A DNA stretch of 6,100 nt, taken from positions 1 to 6,100 of the forward strand of contig CAIMNF010000170.1 of assembly GCA_903842755.1 (NCBI GenBank), in the 5' to 3' direction. The first letter of the stretch is position 1; every line of letters begins with the position of its first letter. Shown in pieces: positions 5,700-6,100 of this stretch. The position numbers and the translations under genes were made by a program. The stretch comes from Oligoflexia bacterium. GTDB taxonomy: Bacteria > Bdellovibrionota > UBA1018 > CAIMNF01. Below the pieces are notes generated by a model. The model did not search any database and was not told the DNA's origin. It saw only the letters and a program-made list of their open reading frames with translations.

Positions 5700-6100
5700 T
5701 TTTAGCTTCGACTGCTAATGGCCCCATCACCCGCAGCATGGACGCCTTAAGTTGAGCCTTTTTATATTCGCCGTGAGCGCTCCGTCCTTTTTCGTTTTCC
5801 AAGTAACTTTCATGATCCATCACTTGTATTTCGTAAGGGTAAAAAAACCGCACCATTCGCAATACGAGTTTTGGATCTACTCGATCCACCAAGCTTTGCA
5901 GAACAGCATCGAGTTCCTGCCCCTTTAAGGCTGCTTTCATCTCTCGGATTTGATCTCCCAACGGATTTTTTAATTTAATTAACTGTCTGCAGGTAAATTG
6001 AATCGCCCGATAATGTTCTGACGTAAACTGATTTCCGTGCCCTTTCTCGGCCGGATAGGGAATAGAGTTTACTCGTTCAAGAAAATGGGGCTCGTTTAAA
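5689..6100 (-). CDS. Partial CDS (5' end beyond the window) with RelA/SpoT-synthetase-like C-terminal signature
   Basis: The frame ending at the TAA at 5689-5691 is open all the way to the right edge, giving at least 136 residues. A TTG at 5961 could be read as a start, but 46 further in-frame codons precede it without a stop, so the true start probably lies outside. Fragment residues 90-113 (coordinates 5761-5832) show E-x-Q-x10-E-x-G-x2-A-H-x2-Y-K. This is the same ungapped spacing as the end of the RelA/SpoT (p)ppGpp-synthetase domain, typically EVQIRT...AE.G.AAHW.YK. Upstream, TSEHYRAIQF (about 28-37) could correspond to the GYxSxH strand of that fold, with an insertion between the two. 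The start codon of the DAO-like gene overlaps its last 11 nt. It may belong to a RelA-like family of unknown function; synthetase activity is not shown, because the catalytic N-terminal part is missing. Coding is likely; the function is tentative. Confidence 0.7.
   Translation of the reverse strand, partial: LNEPHFLERVNSIPYPAEKGHGNQFTSEHYRAIQFTCRQLIKLKNPLGDQIREMKAALKGQELDAVLQSLVDRVDPKLVLRMVRFFYPYEIQVMDHESYLENEKGRSAHGEYKKAQLKASMLRVMGPLAVEAKNET

Overview
The window looks like a moderate-GC, gene-dense Gram-negative chromosome. The style of the XRE-type regulator and the make-up of the last operon suggest a Bdellovibrio-like or deltaproteobacterial-type predator or environmental bacterium, but this rests on remembered family resemblance and is low confidence. 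There are no RNA genes, CRISPR arrays or insertion sequences.

Left part (1-2501). A single plus-strand gene (78-1052) encodes a fold-type II PLP enzyme of the catabolic threonine/serine dehydratase, serine racemase and hydroxyaspartate ammonia-lyase group. It converges on a minus-strand pair, an XRE-type regulator (2002-2466) followed 13 nt later by an alpha/beta hydrolase (1044-1988). The convergent coding regions overlap by 9 bp with no visible terminator. Both the dehydratase and the regulator have a near-consensus sigma70 promoter whose TATAAT ends exactly 6 nt before the ATG, so both mRNAs are predicted to be leaderless. A near-perfect GC-rich palindrome (1935-1970) lies inside the 5' coding region of the hydrolase and looks like an inserted palindromic element.

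Middle (2467-2614). A 148-nt AT-rich spacer holds the regulator promoter and two overlapping dyads that may be an operator or a weak terminator.

Right part (2615-6100). Three minus-strand genes, each overlapping the next by exactly 11 nt, form a tight operon that enters from beyond the right edge. In transcription order these are: a partial gene whose C-terminal part carries a RelA/SpoT-synthetase-like signature; a divergent DAO-type FAD oxidoreductase (395 aa); and a 635-aa protein fusing two pyridine-nucleotide-reductase-like Rossmann regions, a two-cluster 4Fe-4S ferredoxin, a plant-type 2Fe-2S domain and a BFD-like 2Fe-2S domain. The last two resemble a compacted version of the multi-subunit amine/opine/hydroxyproline dehydrogenase (or HCN synthase) complexes. 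The DAO-like subunit would oxidise an unknown amine or amino acid, and the fused iron-sulfur subunit would carry the electrons away. This operon is the most unusual content of the window.
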